Assembly: GCA_032718565.1 (NCBI GenBank)
Contig: JAVGVS010000187.1
Coordinates: 440,001 to 504,000, forward strand
DNA from: Distichodus sexfasciatus
Lineage: Eukaryota > Chordata > Actinopteri > Characiformes > Distichodontidae
Direction of reading: 5' to 3'
Length of the DNA stretch: 64,000 bases
Of this stretch, positions 1 through 13,635 are shown piece by piece; the first letter of the stretch is position 1; each line of letters starts with the position of its first letter. Under the pieces are notes generated by a model. That model was not told where the DNA came from. It did no database searches and saw only the letters and a list, made by a program, of their open reading frames with translations. The position numbers and the translations under genes are program-made.

Positions 1-1192
1 ATTCATGTTGCTAAAAATCCGACAAAACGCTGGAAGAAACTGACACTTCTTTTGGGTAAAGGCTTGATGCGTGTGTGTGTATATGTGTGTGTGTGTGTAG
101 TGTTCGCTGACCTTCTTCACCAGAAACCTGGATCTGGAAAGTTCTGTCAATCCTCCAAAGCGTCTGTAAGCAATCAGCACGGTTTTGATTGACGGGCCGG
201 AACAAAACAACTCACATTGATTGTCAGAGTGAATTACGTGATATGAGAAGGAGAGCGAGCGAGGGAGCGCCGGGACGAAGAGACGAGAGCTGATCGATGC
301 GCTCATTCATGGTTTGGTTTAGGGCTGGGTACGGCTACGACGAGGTGTGTGTGTGTGTGTGTTTGGATTCTTGGTTTTGCATGAGTCGGGTTGATTTATA
401 GCGACTCACGCTGCTCCAATGTGTTATCTCTCAGCTTTTTGGAAGTGCCGATCTGCCTTAAAGTGATTTACACCACCCCCGTATACTCCAAAACATACAC
501 ACGCTAACACACACAAAGCGAGTTGTTGATATGGTCTCTTGCCCGCTGCGTGTTTGGGGTTCTTCGAGTTCTCGGGTTCGCGGTGTCAGTTTGGAGTGTA
601 AATAAACTCAACGCTCGCAGTTTCACACTGTGCCATGCCCGTAAAAAAAGTACACATCATTTCCACTTTATTACATTATTTGATTTCAAAATAACAAAAA
701 GAAACAATCCTTCCCCCAGCTCCAAACAATTAGCAATAAGGACGAGGGGAGGAAGAAGAAGAAGTTGCGCAGCGTTTCGGACAGTAGGCTGCCGTTTGCC
801 GAGTGCAGAGTCATAGATACGGCAGTTAACGTGGTGTGTGTTGGTTTAACACACACACACACACACACACATGCGTTTCAGGCTACAGCTGGAAGACATC
901 TGGTTGTGTCCATGAGGACATACTGGAATGGGTCAGGACCTCTCTGCTCCATCTAGAGACATTCACTTCTCTGCCAGACTGAAATGAGAGAGTTGGAAGG
1001 AGCCGTCCAGAGAACGAAATTCGGACAGACAGATGTAGGTGAAGGATTTGCATGTCTGCTGTCCAAAAATGATATCTTTACCCCATGTCTGTCTGTACGG
1101 TCGATTTTCAAGCCGCAGGCTACTGGTGATTACAAGTACACCACAAGCGGCAGAGTACGACTTGGAACAGGGTTGCAGTATGACATTATCAC
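1..1192. other. Intergenic, no gene seen
   Basis: Mixed-composition sequence with TG runs at 70-98 and 344-362 and a CA run at 849-870. The short open frames have no family resemblance. Confidence 0.6.
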
Positions 1193-1350
1193 GGGCAGTT
1201 GGTGGCGTAACGGTAGGGCGTTCGTCCCGTGATCAGAAGGTCGCAGGTTATAGAATCCAGGGCCGGTAAAGTTACCACTGAGGTACACATGAGCAAGGTA
1301 CTGCTCTCCGGGCGCTGCCCATGTTGGCTGCCTACGTCTCCTTCACGGTA
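1193..1350 (+). mobile_element. SINE family 2, 3'-truncated copy
   Basis: GGGCAGTTGGTGGCGTAACG head, a damaged B box (GGTTATAGAATCC, with two inserted bases), and body up to CTCCTTCACGG. The tail is missing. Confidence 0.7.
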
Positions 1351-1436
1351 GCCTATCAGATGCCACTTCTGCCAACTCGACACCAATCAGAAAGTAGTTG
1401 AAAATGCCCGTCTTTGTAAATAATGGTTTTTGATTT

Positions 1437-1556
1437 GCTGGCCGGCGCGGTTTTTAGCGCTGTCGCCTCGCAGCAAGGAGAAGGTCCTGGGTTCGGTGCC
1501 TGGTGTTCGTGTGGGGTTTCTCCAGCTGCTCCACTTCTCTCCCACAGTCCAAAAAA
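1437..1556 (+). mobile_element. DANA-like SINE, 5' fragment
   Basis: GGCCGGCGCGGTTTTTAGCG, then GCTGTCGCCTCGCAGCAAGG, GGTCCTGGGTTCGGTGCC and CCCACAGTCCAAA. Matches the head region of DANA/mermaid-type SINEs with an internal deletion. Confidence 0.65.
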
Positions 1557-3148
1557 AAGTTGATTACTTTCATTTATAACTGTAGTGAAGTAACAAGTGA
1601 AACATGCTAATCTTAACAAAACTCGAGTTAAAAAGTACTCAAAATAATACTAGTAATTTAGTACAAGTACTTAAGTACGTCATACTTAATATCTGTCTCG
1701 TGTCCTGTGCCATTTGTCGTCTTTTGAAATCTGGAAGACCAAAAATAAGAAAAAAGAGAACAAAAACACTCCTTTGTGTTACTGAACATCTCCAAAAAAA
1801 GGGCCTGGGAGAGTTGCATCACCCTTTAAAGGTACTTTCATCATGACGCCTGAAAGACAAAGTTCCGCTTGCTTCTTCAGAGACATGCTGTAGGCTGTGG
1901 TTTGAGTCTTTGTTGGAGATGAGTTCATAAAAAATTACCCCAAAAGTACCACAAAGCTAGACGAGGGCTACGTCAAGACACCAGAAGAACAAAGACCGCT
2001 TACTGTCACGGAGTCAAGGTTAAACTCCCGACCTGACCTCAAGCTTACCGAGCGTTTATTGGTGGCTTTTAAGGAACATCATGAGATGGTCTTTGCAACG
2101 TTCTTAAATCGCGGATCATCAGTTTCAGTGAACGTTAAAGCAAAAAATATATAACCATGCTATTGCTAAGCTGCTAGCATTCTGATAGCTAACGAATCAC
2201 TCACGGCATTTGGCTGTAATTTTTAACCAAAGCCTGGTAAATCAGAGCTATAAAGTCCGCCAAGAGAACTGTACGTCATCGTGTGAAGGAACATTTTCAT
2301 TCACATTTACTGCGAGGTTGGTTACTTAGTCAAAAGTTAAAAGCTACACAGTCTCCTTAGAGGAAGCTTTGCGGTAAACTAGTGGTTAATTTGTGGCAAA
2401 CAATGGCAAATTGCCACTAATTTACTAATTTGTCAGTAATGTCAAACTTGTGGTGAACTTTTGGTGACAAATTTGGCAGGCGCATACGTTTTCCACAAAG
2501 TGCTGGAAGCCCACCGCCACAAACCTAATCTGCATGTGAAAATCTGACCGGCAACTGTGTGGCTGAAGCCTAAACGTTTTGTACATACATGGGAATGATT
2601 AGCTAAGTGTGAGCTGCAGTATGTAACCAGGTGCTACTTGACGACGGGGCTCTTCTGTTAGAATTTAACCGCAAAAAAGATAATGTTGTAACAGGACAGC
2701 GCTCAGTGCTCATGTTATTGCATAAATAATAATTACAGATACATGTAATAGTAGTTTATGTATAAACATTTAATTTTATGACATATTAGGTTTTTTACAG
2801 TTTTATGCGCTGGTTTGTAAACAGCATAAAACGTCTTGAAGTGATTTACATAGAATTGTATTTATTATTTTAGAATTATCGGCTAAACTTTGAAACCCAG
2901 GACTAAGCTGTCTTCTGATGGACTTTTCTGATAAAAGTCTAGTGCAAACGTTTGTGAACGGACTGAGATATACGCTACGGTGTATATACATTTTTTTATG
3001 TTTAGCTAGGAAACTGAGACAACATGTGCAGTGATTTGTTGCAACATGCTCGTAAGTAATATTCCCCAAGACATTACAAACACAAGAAAGTTGCTTCTTT
3101 AGAAGCAAATATGCAAAATGTCTAGTCTCCAAACTTATTTATTGAATA
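1557..3148. other. Intergenic, no gene seen
   Basis: A/T-rich sequence. 2,390-2,470 has internal GTGGYAAAC/TTGCCACTAAT repetition typical of an old dispersed element. Nothing else is supported. Confidence 0.55.
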
Positions 3149-3445
3149 TGGATTAAGCCTAGTCCTGGACTAAACTGTAGTACCAATGACACTCAAAGCT
3201 AGTCTGGGTTTAGGCTTAATCAGAGACTGGGAAATTACGTCTCGGAATGTAACTTTATCAGTAAAACCTAGAAAGCGTTAGACCCAGAATGCAGTCCAAC
3301 ACGTCTCAAACCTACTACACTATGGACTGGGGTCTTGTCCATGGATTAAGTCTAGTCCTGGACTAAATTGTAGTACCAGTGGAGATTTACCATTCAAACT
3401 TTAAGCTAGTCTCTGACTAGACTTAATCCTCCACTGGGAAACTGG
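3149..3445. mobile_element. Two copies of a palindromic MITE
   Basis: 3,149-3,234 and 3,341-3,444 each start GGATTAAGNCTAGTCCTGGA and end with the complement (TAGACTTAATC, ACTGGGAAA), centred on GTACCARTG. A third, degraded copy lies at 10,455-10,587. Confidence 0.68.
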
Positions 3446-5163
3446 TGCTGTATTATCTGGCGTTACTTGATTCTTTTTATGCTGACATTTTGCGAATCTG
3501 CACTTTTGGGCCTTCAACCGTTTGTAGATTTGAGTTTTGTAGCTGGTTCTCCCACATAGTCCGCCGTTTATGAGCCATAATGCTTTCACAAATCAAAGTG
3601 TACAGAGTCTTCCGCTGGAAAACAAACAAGCCGCGACGCAGCACCTTTTTTTTGCTGGACGTAGCTTTATTTTTTCGGGAAGACGCTACGACTTGTTGAA
3701 TTTATCTTTACCAACATAAGTACACCAACGATATTTGTTCTGCTTGGAGTGAAAAACTTTTCATTGGCACTGTATCCGGATTGGCTAGTGGGCGCCGTGG
3801 AAGCGTCGCAAACATCGAGGAAGAACATTGAAAACGTTTGACATTCTATATGTAGGGAGTGCGCTTCTCAGCTTTTAGTCCAAAGTTCACTCTTCCTACA
3901 TTATAGGCTGAATCTCTTGGCAACAAGCCCGGTTTTCCGAGGTGTCTGTACCATGGGATGTGTGTGTGTGTGTGTGTGTGTTATCAGTGGTTCAGCAGGA
4001 CTTTAACAAGCTCTAAATTCAGTCGCACACATACAAATTCACTCACACACTTCTTTTTCTTTTTTAAAGACAGGTCTGGTTTGCATGAAAAGACTCCCCC
4101 GCTCTACCCCGGACTCAGAGAAAATAATTAAACCGAACAAACACAAGCGCGCACACAAACACACAGAGCAAACAGCGCCGTGTCAGAGAGGACAACTCTA
4201 TTCAGCACCATCATCGCATATCACCTCACACACACACACACACACACACAGGAAACAAATGGCAAATGAACCACAAAGCCTTTCACTTTTTGATATATAC
4301 GCCACAGTTACGACCACTGCGCACACACACGCACACGCTGAACCCAAGTTCAGTCATAAAAAAAAGTTGATCTGGGCCGAAAAAGACGATAATGTTGCTT
4401 TATTAATAAACCTCTGACACAGGATGAACAAAAACAACTAATACTACTACTAAAGATAATAAAAAGCTTGAAATGCTTTACACTCAGTTAAAATCAATTT
4501 TTAACAACTTAAATCAATTTCAATGTTAAAAATAATTGAGAATAAAAACATTCTATAACAAAAAATAGAAAAATTGAACACACGTAAAAATTTTGACCGC
4601 ATGCATATTTGACTTGTCAAACCTTTAGAACCACATCGTGTTCTACACTTTACTCTACACATTGAATTTCCTGCTCTTTTAAATGTCCTAACATTCCCTG
4701 TCATACAAATGTAAGAAACTTAAAAGAGCAGGAAAGTTTGTGTATGTGTACTGTTTTTAAATGATTTTTGTTAAGTTTGTTTGATTTTTTATTTTAATGT
4801 TTTTCTTATAAAATATTTTTATTTTTAATTATCTTCAAATGTATTTTAGGTGTCTTAAGTTGCTTGTCATTGCATTATTATAAAGCACTCTAAGCTGCAC
4901 ATGTATAAAATGTTTTAAGAAAAAAAGTTTAGTATTTTTAAAGTTCATAGAACAATAACTCTGAGGCGTACTACTTTTTTCTGGGGACCAATCTCAGAAT
5001 CTCCAACTGTAGACACGGACACGCACACTTACGGATATCCTGCTGTCTTCCTCAGCTAATAACTTTTACACCTCTAATACTACATCGTCACCGTGCCTTA
5101 AAAACCGCTGGACAAATCTGTGGGTTGTCTAACATTTAGGCCTCACAACCAGCTAAAAACCTC

Positions 5164-5165
<2 letters not shown>

Positions 5166-5198
<33 letters not shown>

Positions 5199-5231
5199 AT
5201 AGCAGTGTGTGTGTGTGTGTGTGTGTGTGTG
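5166..5231. repeat. Convergent (CA)n-(TG)n microsatellite
   Basis: (CA)n at 5,166-5,192 and (TG)n at 5,205-5,231 with a 12-base spacer. The two halves can fold into a cruciform. Confidence 0.9.
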
Positions 5232-5365
5232 CACACGTGTGGATTCAGAGTTATCTGGCAGAGGGGTATCCTTGTTAGAGGCCAGTGGGTTTGCTGTTAT
5301 CTCTTACTTCTGTGAAGTAATAATTGCTAGTAAAACACACACACACACACACGCCCGCACACGCA

Positions 5366-5401
<36 letters not shown>

Positions 5402-5766
5402 GTCATCCATAAAGAACAAGTAAGATAATCTATATATTTACCTCAAGCTCTTTTTAGCTCAGGTCTGTAGCTCACAATGTAAAGGTGTGACTAAAATTAT
5501 CTCAACGCAAACTGTTTTCATCTAAATCCTAATCTGGTTAAAGGTGAAATATTTGTTAAAAATATAATATATGAGAAAAATTCATCCATAAATTTATATT
5601 AGTAAGAAAATGGGACAATTTTATCTTTGTTTCTTTACTAAGAACTAGTCCTCACATGCAAAAAATGTCCCCACAAACCACAAAAATCTTTTTAGGGGAA
5701 CAATCAGGTCCTCACAACTTTGAATGCACACACACACACACACACACACACCTATGAAGGTAATTT

Positions 5767-5864
5767 AAACAAACAGACTGAAGCTTTTTGCTTCTTAATC
5801 TAGAGGAACTACAATGATATACTTCCTTTAGATTAAAAAGCAAAACGCTTCAGTCTATTGGTTT
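5767..5864. repeat. 98-bp hairpin flanked by (CA)n and (TG)n
   Basis: The 42-nt arm 5,767-5,808 pairs with 5,823-5,864 with few mismatches (ACAGACTGAAGC / GCTTCAGTCTATTGG; CTTAATCTAGAGGAA / TTCCTTTAGATTAA); the loop is 14 nt. A CA run (5,726-5,751) and a TG run (5,866-5,884) extend the foldback. It could be a MITE or a small-RNA precursor; no product is claimed. Confidence 0.75.
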
Positions 5865-6940
5865 CTGTGTGTGTGTGTGTGTGTTTTAAGCACAGACATT
5901 GACCTCAGCTGATCCCTCTCTTTGCACGTGCTGTGTGTGTCTGTGTGTGTGAATGAGTGTGAGGACATTCCCAGTCTTCAGGCGATAACCAGTGAACCTC
6001 TCGACCTCCAATCGGGACAAGTGCCCCTCTGCCCCACTGCCACTCGATCCTCACATCGGTAAAAACACAAACCACTTGAGCCCTGCATCATTTGTTCGTG
6101 CTTTAGAGAGTGTGTGTGTAAGTGTGTGTGTAAGTGTGTGTGTGTGTGTGTGCGCGTTCAATGCAGGAGAACTTCTTGGTGCGGCAGCTTCGCGCTGGAT
6201 GTTTGAGGTGACGTTTCGTAAGCAGATTGGAAGTGAAAATGGTCTGATTCAGCATGTTTGATGAGCGTCGCGTCCAGCTCGGCCCAGCGGTCCTCAGATG
6301 CTCTTTCGTCACGGCAACGAGTGGCTCTGCCAACAGCAGCGGAAAAAAAGCCTTCCAACGGCTCATGGATGCAAGGTGTCGCCTTTGTACAGCCACCTTC
6401 GGCCTACTAATCTGTTCTTCCTCTGGACCACCTCTGCTTTCTGTCTTTCTTTCTGTATATCGCTCTCTCTCTCTCTCTTTCTTTCTTTGTCTGTCTGCAC
6501 GGCCTGCTCTTTCACTTTATCGCCCTATCCATCTTTATTACCACACTCTCTCTCCATCTCGTTCTTTTTTCCTCCCCCCCTCCCTCCCTCCTTCATTACA
6601 GGGAGCATTGAGGTCCCCCTGGCAGTCCTGCAGGCTTGATGCGAGTGCTGATTGAGTAATCAGGCTTTTGTTGCAAATTGCACATTATCAACCTGGTCCG
6701 CCGAGGATATCTCTCTGTTTATTATTTGCCCTGACTGACAGACGGAAAGTCATGCAGGGAGACGTTAAAAAAGAAAGAAAGAACGGTTGCAATCTCGTTT
6801 GTTAAATATGCCAAAGGGAATATGATGTGGCATGAAGTGAGGAAGACCACATATGGAGATGCAGCAGGTGTTATCTTGAAACTTAAAGACACTGGTCCTG
6901 AGTTCCAAGACCATGAAGCTCCAGAACCAAAACTAAGCAG

Positions 6941-7005
6941 GGGTGCGTTTCCCAAAAGCATAGGCGTAGTATATAGTGCACATTAGCAACTAACATAGTG
7001 TACAT
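6941..7005. repeat. Single, unamplified copy of the minisatellite seed element
   Basis: GGTGCGTTTCCCAAAAGCAT is followed by TGCACATTAGCAACTAACAT, the reverse complement of the 22-bp unit, and part of a second one. It looks like a stem-forming transposon end before amplification. Confidence 0.6.
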
Positions 7006-7100
7006 TAGTCTCAAACATTCACACATGGGATTTGCGTTGCGTTTCCACAGGGCTTTTCCAAACTAGTTACTTCGCTCACTTTTCTTATAGCCTTACTGAA

Positions 7101-7347
7101 AAAGTGAAAGTTTATTTGTCACTGTGAACACACCACAGCACAGCACACAGTGAACCACATCGAAATGTGACCTCTGCATTTGACCCAACCATGAAGGAGC
7201 AGTGGGCAGCTTACGAGGGAGCCCCGGGTGCTTGTGGACGGTACCCTGCTCATGAGTACCTCAGTGGTAACTTTACCGGTCCTGGATTCCAACCGGCAAC
7301 TTTTTAAACACGGGGCGAACACCCTACTGTTATGCCGCCTACTGCAT
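7101..7347 (-). mobile_element. SINE family 2, full-length diverged copy
   Basis: The plus strand reads the tail first (GTGAACACACCACAGCACAG), then GGAGCAGTGGGCAGC and ACCGGTCCTGGATTCC, then the head. Part of the B box is lost. Confidence 0.7.
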
Positions 7348-10300
7348 AAATCGAGTGGGAGTTTGGGGAGGGCCACAGTGCCACATGCCCCCAACCTAAT
7401 TACTGTTTCCTGAAGGTCTCCAAAAAGCTAGGCCTGTGTGATAAAATCTGAGATAAATGGTGATGTGTGTAGGCATCACCTCCCAAATCCACTGCAAATT
7501 TGGATTAACAGTCCGATCAACCGGTTATCTCATCAGGTAGAATGAAAACCTGACAGAACAACGACTAGCTGAAGCCAGATTTTTCTGGCTAAAGCCATCA
7601 ATTCGCAGCCTCTGATTCCATTTTATAAGACAATTGGTAAGTTCTTCTGAGAGGAAAAAAGTGTAATGGTGTGTAAATGTCCAACCGAATAAAAATCACT
7701 GCTCTTTCTTCCTTTCACTTCGCAGCACGCGAGGCACGGATAACTCTGCTGCGTCCATCTCTCGCTCCAGATTCCCGAATTTCCACATCTGTACTTAAGT
7801 TTCTTTTGTCAGAACTGAAAACAAACATGTTGCAGAGGGGAATGGTTCGAGTGAGTCACTGATCAGCGGCAAACTGGGAGTCAAGTAGCCACAGAACACA
7901 AGTTTCACAACTTCGGCCGCTTTAATACGCTTGTGCGCTGTGTGCCTATACGGGGTTATATTACTGTCGTGCTGCGTTATAAAACTTTATCATGCAATAT
8001 CACATTTAGGCCCAGACGTCGAAAGGTCGCCGTACAGTCGGTATGGTAAATTTAGTAGTGGTGGATCTGTGGACAAAACGCAAAATGTAGTGCAAAGTTC
8101 GAACTGTGATGTCAGCCTGATAATTCCATTTGATATGATACAGGATTATAGCGTGCAATTAGAGGAGTAGAGCAAAAGATTATTGTAAAGGACATTGATT
8201 GTTCAGCCGACATCGAATGTTGTACAGTTGTACAGTTTAGAGATGTCGTAAAAATACATTTAGGCTGATCTGCTCATTCTAAGAAAGGACTTTTCAGGAA
8301 CATTGCTGTGGTAATTGCACTCTTCTACGGCCATGTTGGGATGAAATGTTTAGCTTTTCCATATTGGAGAGTAAATTCATCAAAAGTCTTTATTTTAATG
8401 GTACTGTGACCGGATGGTCAGCAGGGGAGTAGACAGGAGAGGCTCCAGAAATGTTTCCACAAACAGTGTTTTTATTTTTATTCTCCTTTTTTCTGCTTTT
8501 CTTAAAAATGTATAAATATCTCCCTTCAAACATGATCGTCCCAACACCCAGTATGCATGTGCTCAAGTTTGCCAGGCTATGTCTACCAGACCCTGTTCAA
8601 ACTATTCTCCACAAACACGTTACCTTCCATACCGCCCTCTCCTTCTGAGCCCACAGGGCCTAACGCAGCCCTAGGCAACTCCATCGACCTGAATGAATCA
8701 ATTATCTAACTAACAATATTTCTACATAAAATAATGACAAATACAAAACTAACCACAACCAAAAACGGTCTTCTTCCACCCAGATGCTTTAGGTGAAGTC
8801 AAAAGTGTAAGTGAATACGAAAGTTCAACCGAGGAGACGTAATGAGCGCCAGTGCGTCCAATCGCATTACTCCTGGTTTGTATATAAGCAATAAATCTGG
8901 CCTTCTTCTCTGCCATTACAGCTGTTCGATTTCACCCGCCTCCGCCCCTCCACCACCTTCGGCTCCCCGTCCTGGTCCGGGAGAAGGCTCCTTCGGCTTC
9001 CTGCCTGCTCTCCCAGCCAGATCTGCCGGCTTCGGAGACGAGTGAACCAACGACCAAGCGACAGGCTTCCTCCAAAACTTATCACATACACACTAAAGAC
9101 AATGTTGTTTTGCCAAATAAATAACTGTCAATCTAAACTGGATGGTCTCCTTGGTTGAAATACAGTAAAAGCAAAGAAAACTCAAAACACCCCTGTGAAA
9201 GTGGTTTCACCCCCCGACACACCCACAAAGCCCCTCTATTTTACCCCAAGTGGACCGTCCACTCGGTTTCCCTACCGGAACAGGAAGTCCCATATGGTGA
9301 GCGTGAGCATGGTGAGTAATCAGAAATGCTGGAAAAATTATTAGCGTGTGCAGAAATGCTGTAGCAACCCACTAGCAACAGGTCAGTTTATGATGTAACG
9401 CTTTGCTGCCAAATGGCTTCCCCTGCCCTGTGTGTTGCCCTAGCGTCATGGCTCACTCTGTGTCAATTACAAACAAAAATATTTCGAAAATTTGAAACCA
9501 AAATATCCCATTATGCATGAAATTATATCAGAAGTGTGTTGCTATGTCAGAATTCGAACATGCTGTTTTTTACTCCATCTCGTTGCTGAAAATCTAGACA
9601 GGCATGAGGGAAGAAATCCTGATTTTGTGCTTGATAAATGGGTTTTTTGGTGCATGTGGAGGAATGATTTCAATCATGCTTTACCCTCGCAGCAGGAGCA
9701 TAATTTGTCCTAAAATGTCCTGTAACTTGACACACTCCATGATGCCATGTGTTCTTATTAGTGGCCTTGGTAACAAACAGCTGTTTGATGGCAACACACA
9801 CACACACACACTCACTGCCATGTTTCGCTTTTGTCTTTGGCGTGTTTATTACCAAACCGTCACATTTTTGAAGAGGAAAAACCTTTATTTTGCTTCCAAC
9901 TCAGCACTGGCTGAAACTTGCTAACAATGTAGCAGCTACTTTCATCGTGGAAGCTGTGATTTGCCATGTTGCTCTGAAGAAATGGTTTTACCATTTCTGC
10001 CATCAAATATCTTGATTGATCTTTTTTCAAGTGTATTTTCTACGTTCAACGTCTCTTCTACGTTGTGGCATTGTGTTTGCTGGTTCGGTGGCCGAGGTAG
10101 CTTTTCAAGATACAAGCTACTTCTGATTAAAAGTAGCTGAGCTACAGCCAAGCTGCAAGTTTAATATAAAGGATAGCTACACTACAAGCTACAAACTTCA
10201 TCAAGCTAATTCATCCAGCAGTAACTACTGTTTGTGCTGTAGGATACTATAAAGTAAACAAAAATGTGAAGCAGGATTTTAAAACTAACGTGAAAATCAA

Positions 10301-10454
10301 CATTTTTATAAGTCAACTCACTATAAGGTTTCAATTACATTTTGGAGGCTTGTTTTTCAGCTTTCATAAGTTACACTCAAATGAGTAAGTTCTGTCCGTT
10401 TCGGCTTTCGCAATGATAAAATTTGATAAATATGGCGTCCAATTCATGCCAGCA
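7348..10454. other. Intergenic, no gene seen
   Basis: 8,930-9,060 is an unusually C/G-rich segment that follows TATATAAGCAATAAA at 8,881 and could be a promoter, an LTR-like piece or an old repeat. The open frame across it is Pro/Ser-rich and unlike any family I know. The rest is A/T-rich. Confidence 0.45.
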
Positions 10455-10587
10455 CGAGTCCTGGACTATTATAAAGGCTAAGCCTAGACTAGAGTTGAGC
10501 TTCTGTGGAGAATCTCCATTAGTACTGCAGTTTAGTCCATGACTAGACTTAATCCATGCTCAATAAACTAGCCCTAGATCTCCTTAA
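10455..10587. mobile_element. Palindromic MITE, third copy
   Basis: GTCCTGGACTATTATAAAGG at the left and TAGTCCATGACTAGACTTAA at the right, around GTGGAGAATCTCCATTAGTA. Arms are diverged. Confidence 0.55.
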
Positions 10588-12586
10588 ACTGCAGAACGTG
10601 GATTTGTTGACAGACATAGAAAGTGCTGAATTTTGGACTTTACTCTTCTACACTCTCTACACACTCTTTGTTTTTGTGTCTTTCTTTCCCTTGTGATTTC
10701 TGAACTCTTATTTTTGTATTTTAGGGGTTACCTGTACAATCAGCACTCTTGGCCTCTGTGGATTCAACCAATCGCAAATCAAAACATGTTAAAAAAGAAT
10801 CCAGAAAATACCAAAAACCACAAATTTCGATCGCTGCACACTGAGCACTATGCTAAGCATTTACACTAATGAAGTACCATGTTACACAATTTACATGTCT
10901 CTTCAGTGCTTCCAACACATCCATGTTCAAAGAAATGTGTATGTACATAAAGAAACCAAATGTTTTGTTGTTTCTTGTGTGTTTTATGCAGTTTGAGTCC
11001 CAAAAAAACATAAACAAACTTTATTTTCATGTCATTATTCTCTTAACAGTATAACATAAAGCCAAATATGGAGTAATTTTTTAAATGAAACTTTAAAAGT
11101 TTAACATCATGTTTTCTCCCATGGATTTATAACTGTGATGCTGGTCACAATGAAATTATTTCCTAATTAAAATCACAAGAGGCATCTTTTGCTTTTAATA
11201 AATTATAGGTGGGACTCCTTGGTTTATTTTACGACTGTAAGTAATTATACACTAATCAAGAGCAAGTAAAATGACACACGCGAGCCAACGTACACACAGC
11301 CAGAATCAGCACATGATTAAGTGGTGCTAAGATGTTGAAATATGATTGTTTTTTTGGACAGTTAAGTTTATCGTAGTTACTGTGCCGGGCCTCTAGTGGC
11401 CACTGTTGGGGTGTGCGCCAATCACGCTCAGCTGTTTCCACTTTTAGAAATAGACGATGATCCTCAGGTCGGTCTTGTGTTTCTGTTTCTCTGTTTGTGA
11501 CCGGTGTTGCTTGAAGTTTTTTATATATATTTTATTAATACTTTGCCACAGGGGATTCTCATTTCTACACCACTTTTTAGTTCTTCTTACTAGCGAGCGC
11601 CGTCTTTTTATTGAATTTCTTCCTGATTTTTATTCTTTTTATTTTTCTGAGTAAGAATCCTCATTTTTATTCTTCTGGTTAAGGGTCTAATTTTTTTTTT
11701 ATTACAATTTTTGCTATTTTTCTCATTTGTATACTTAGATTTAGATTTATACTTAGACCACAGAGGATTTTCTTTTATCCCTTTTTGCACCTGTTGCAAG
11801 AGCTCTTACATTTTTCATGTTTTGTTAAGTTTTTAAATTCTCTGCACTTTTACAAAGGCTTCTTATGTATATTTTATCATTTTGCTTCTTGTTACATGGC
11901 GTCCTGTCATGTTTATTCCACCGTTCTTTTTGGAGATCTTCTCAAACCTGAATGCTTTTTGGTTGAGGTTCTGGAGCATCAATTCGATTATGTACTCTGC
12001 TGAATAAAACAGTGTGACCCCGTAAACTGCTTTTTGTCACCAATTTCTTCTGATAATGACATTTCTTACTAGCGCTTTGTATTTAGTTGTAGTGTTGTTG
12101 AACGGCACCATTCTTAACAACCATATCCAATTAGACCAGACTGTCTTAGACACCGACACTCACACACACACACACACACACACGATCACCAGACCAGACT
12201 CTCTGTGGATCAAGAACTCCCCTCTGTCTTTCAGTCTAACGCTACAACCTTCGCCCTCCATTTTCAACCCCCCAGAAAACTTCTTTGCACGTTGCTTCAG
12301 CGATGGGAGGTTTTGGTGGAAAACGTGATAATGTGGAGAGATAGAGAGGTGGATGTGACTGGGCCTTGTTGTGGTATGTCTGATTACAGAGCCAACGCTA
12401 CGGTCACGAAGAGGGCAGCGACACACACTCGCCAGCTGGTCCAAGGGGACGACGATGTCCACGGTTCTATCGCATGACTCGAATAAGGGAAGAGTTCAGC
12501 AGTGATCATTCTGGTGCACAGTCCAGACCCGAACGAACGCTCCAGCGACATGGAGGGAGGGGAGGGTAATTGATAGATAGATAGAC

Positions 12587-12631
<45 letters not shown>

Positions 12632-12799
12632 AGGCTCTGTTGCAATGACCCTTTTTCCGCAGTGAAGGGAATATCTGGTCCGGGGGGACTCTAACAAACA
12701 CAAGCAGGACGGCAGGACGGACAGAACCTTGGACAACTTCGCAAATAGTTGCTGCATGCTGGCATCACACACACACACACACACACAAAATGACAAGCT
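10588..12799. other. Intergenic, A/T-rich, no gene seen
   Basis: Long T-rich stretch (11,460-11,900) and microsatellites at 12,158 and 12,571. No splice-bounded open reading frame was seen. Confidence 0.55.
12571..12628. repeat. (GATA)n and (GA)n microsatellite
   Basis: A short GATA run, then CGAC and about 18 GA units. Confidence 0.93.
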
Positions 12800-13635
12800 T
12801 CATCACGATGCCATATTCTATCGCTTCAATAGACGGTATCGCAAAGTTTGCCGTGATACGATTTTGATTCAATTCAGGAGCCAGAGATCGATATGAAACA
12901 TTATTTACCGCCATCGCTTCCGTTCATATCACAATCAAATCACAAAACATTTGACGTTTTTATTCCAGACGTTTTCATTCCTGAATTTAGACAGACTCCT
13001 CTGTTTTAAGAGAGGTTACGATATGTATAATGAAAGCTCGATGTTTTCATTGTAGAACGATATGATGGGCTCGTTGATTATGGACTGCATGTAGATTGAT
13101 GCCATTACCAATACACCAGCTGCATCACGATGCACTGACGATACATGACTCGAGGGACAACGGTTCAACTTCTGCCGATATCACAATGCTACAAAACAAG
13201 AGCTTTACAAAAATAAGAATTTAGGGTTTTTAAAATTTGGAAGATTTATTTCATTCCGGATGTGACCTCATCGGAACTTGAAAATATCGTTAGTCGAGAA
13301 ACACTGAAAACACAAAAAATAGGCTGTAACATCGAAACAACGCAACTCCGTCGATCGCTGGCCAGAATGAGATGCGTACGTCCCGGCAGCGCTCCAACGT
13401 ACCGTACCGCATACGCTGCTACATTTGCCTGCCGCGCAAATCGTAAAATATTTTTACTATTTTGACGTATCGGTATCGTCATCGTAAGATCGTCCAACCA
13501 TCCAACATCCATCCAACATTGTAACCTGTACGTTGAAACTTTTAGGAATCAACTCTTGTAAGAATAGACACATAATGGCAGGTCATGCTGTGAATCAATG
13601 CGTCATTGCAGATCAATGTATCGTTACATCCCTAA
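12800..13635. repeat. Degraded hAT-like sequence
   Basis: Many GATACGAT/ATCGATAT/TATCGTCATCG motifs, ending with CAATGTATCGTTACATCCCT. The end resembles the GTGTAACGATACATCGATAC sequence at 48,346. No transposase is readable. Boundaries are uncertain. Confidence 0.4.

Larger units (their letters stand above)
3446..6940. other. Intergenic, microsatellite-dense
   Basis: At least eight CA/TG tracts, the 5.8-kb hairpin and a CT-rich stretch (6,440-6,600). 6,600-6,735, after a strong CTTCATTACAG, looks single-copy (GAGTAATCAGGCTTTTGTTG) and may be a conserved element. No gene is supported. Confidence 0.55.

Noticed and set aside
6254..6655. 133-codon open frame
   Set aside because: Most of it is a CT-rich low-complexity tract (SLSLFLSLS-type).
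8842..9045. 67-codon Pro/Ser-rich frame after a TATA-like box as a small gene
   Set aside because: No family, no splice or poly(A) support, and an opposite-strand frame of similar length; composition alone explains it.
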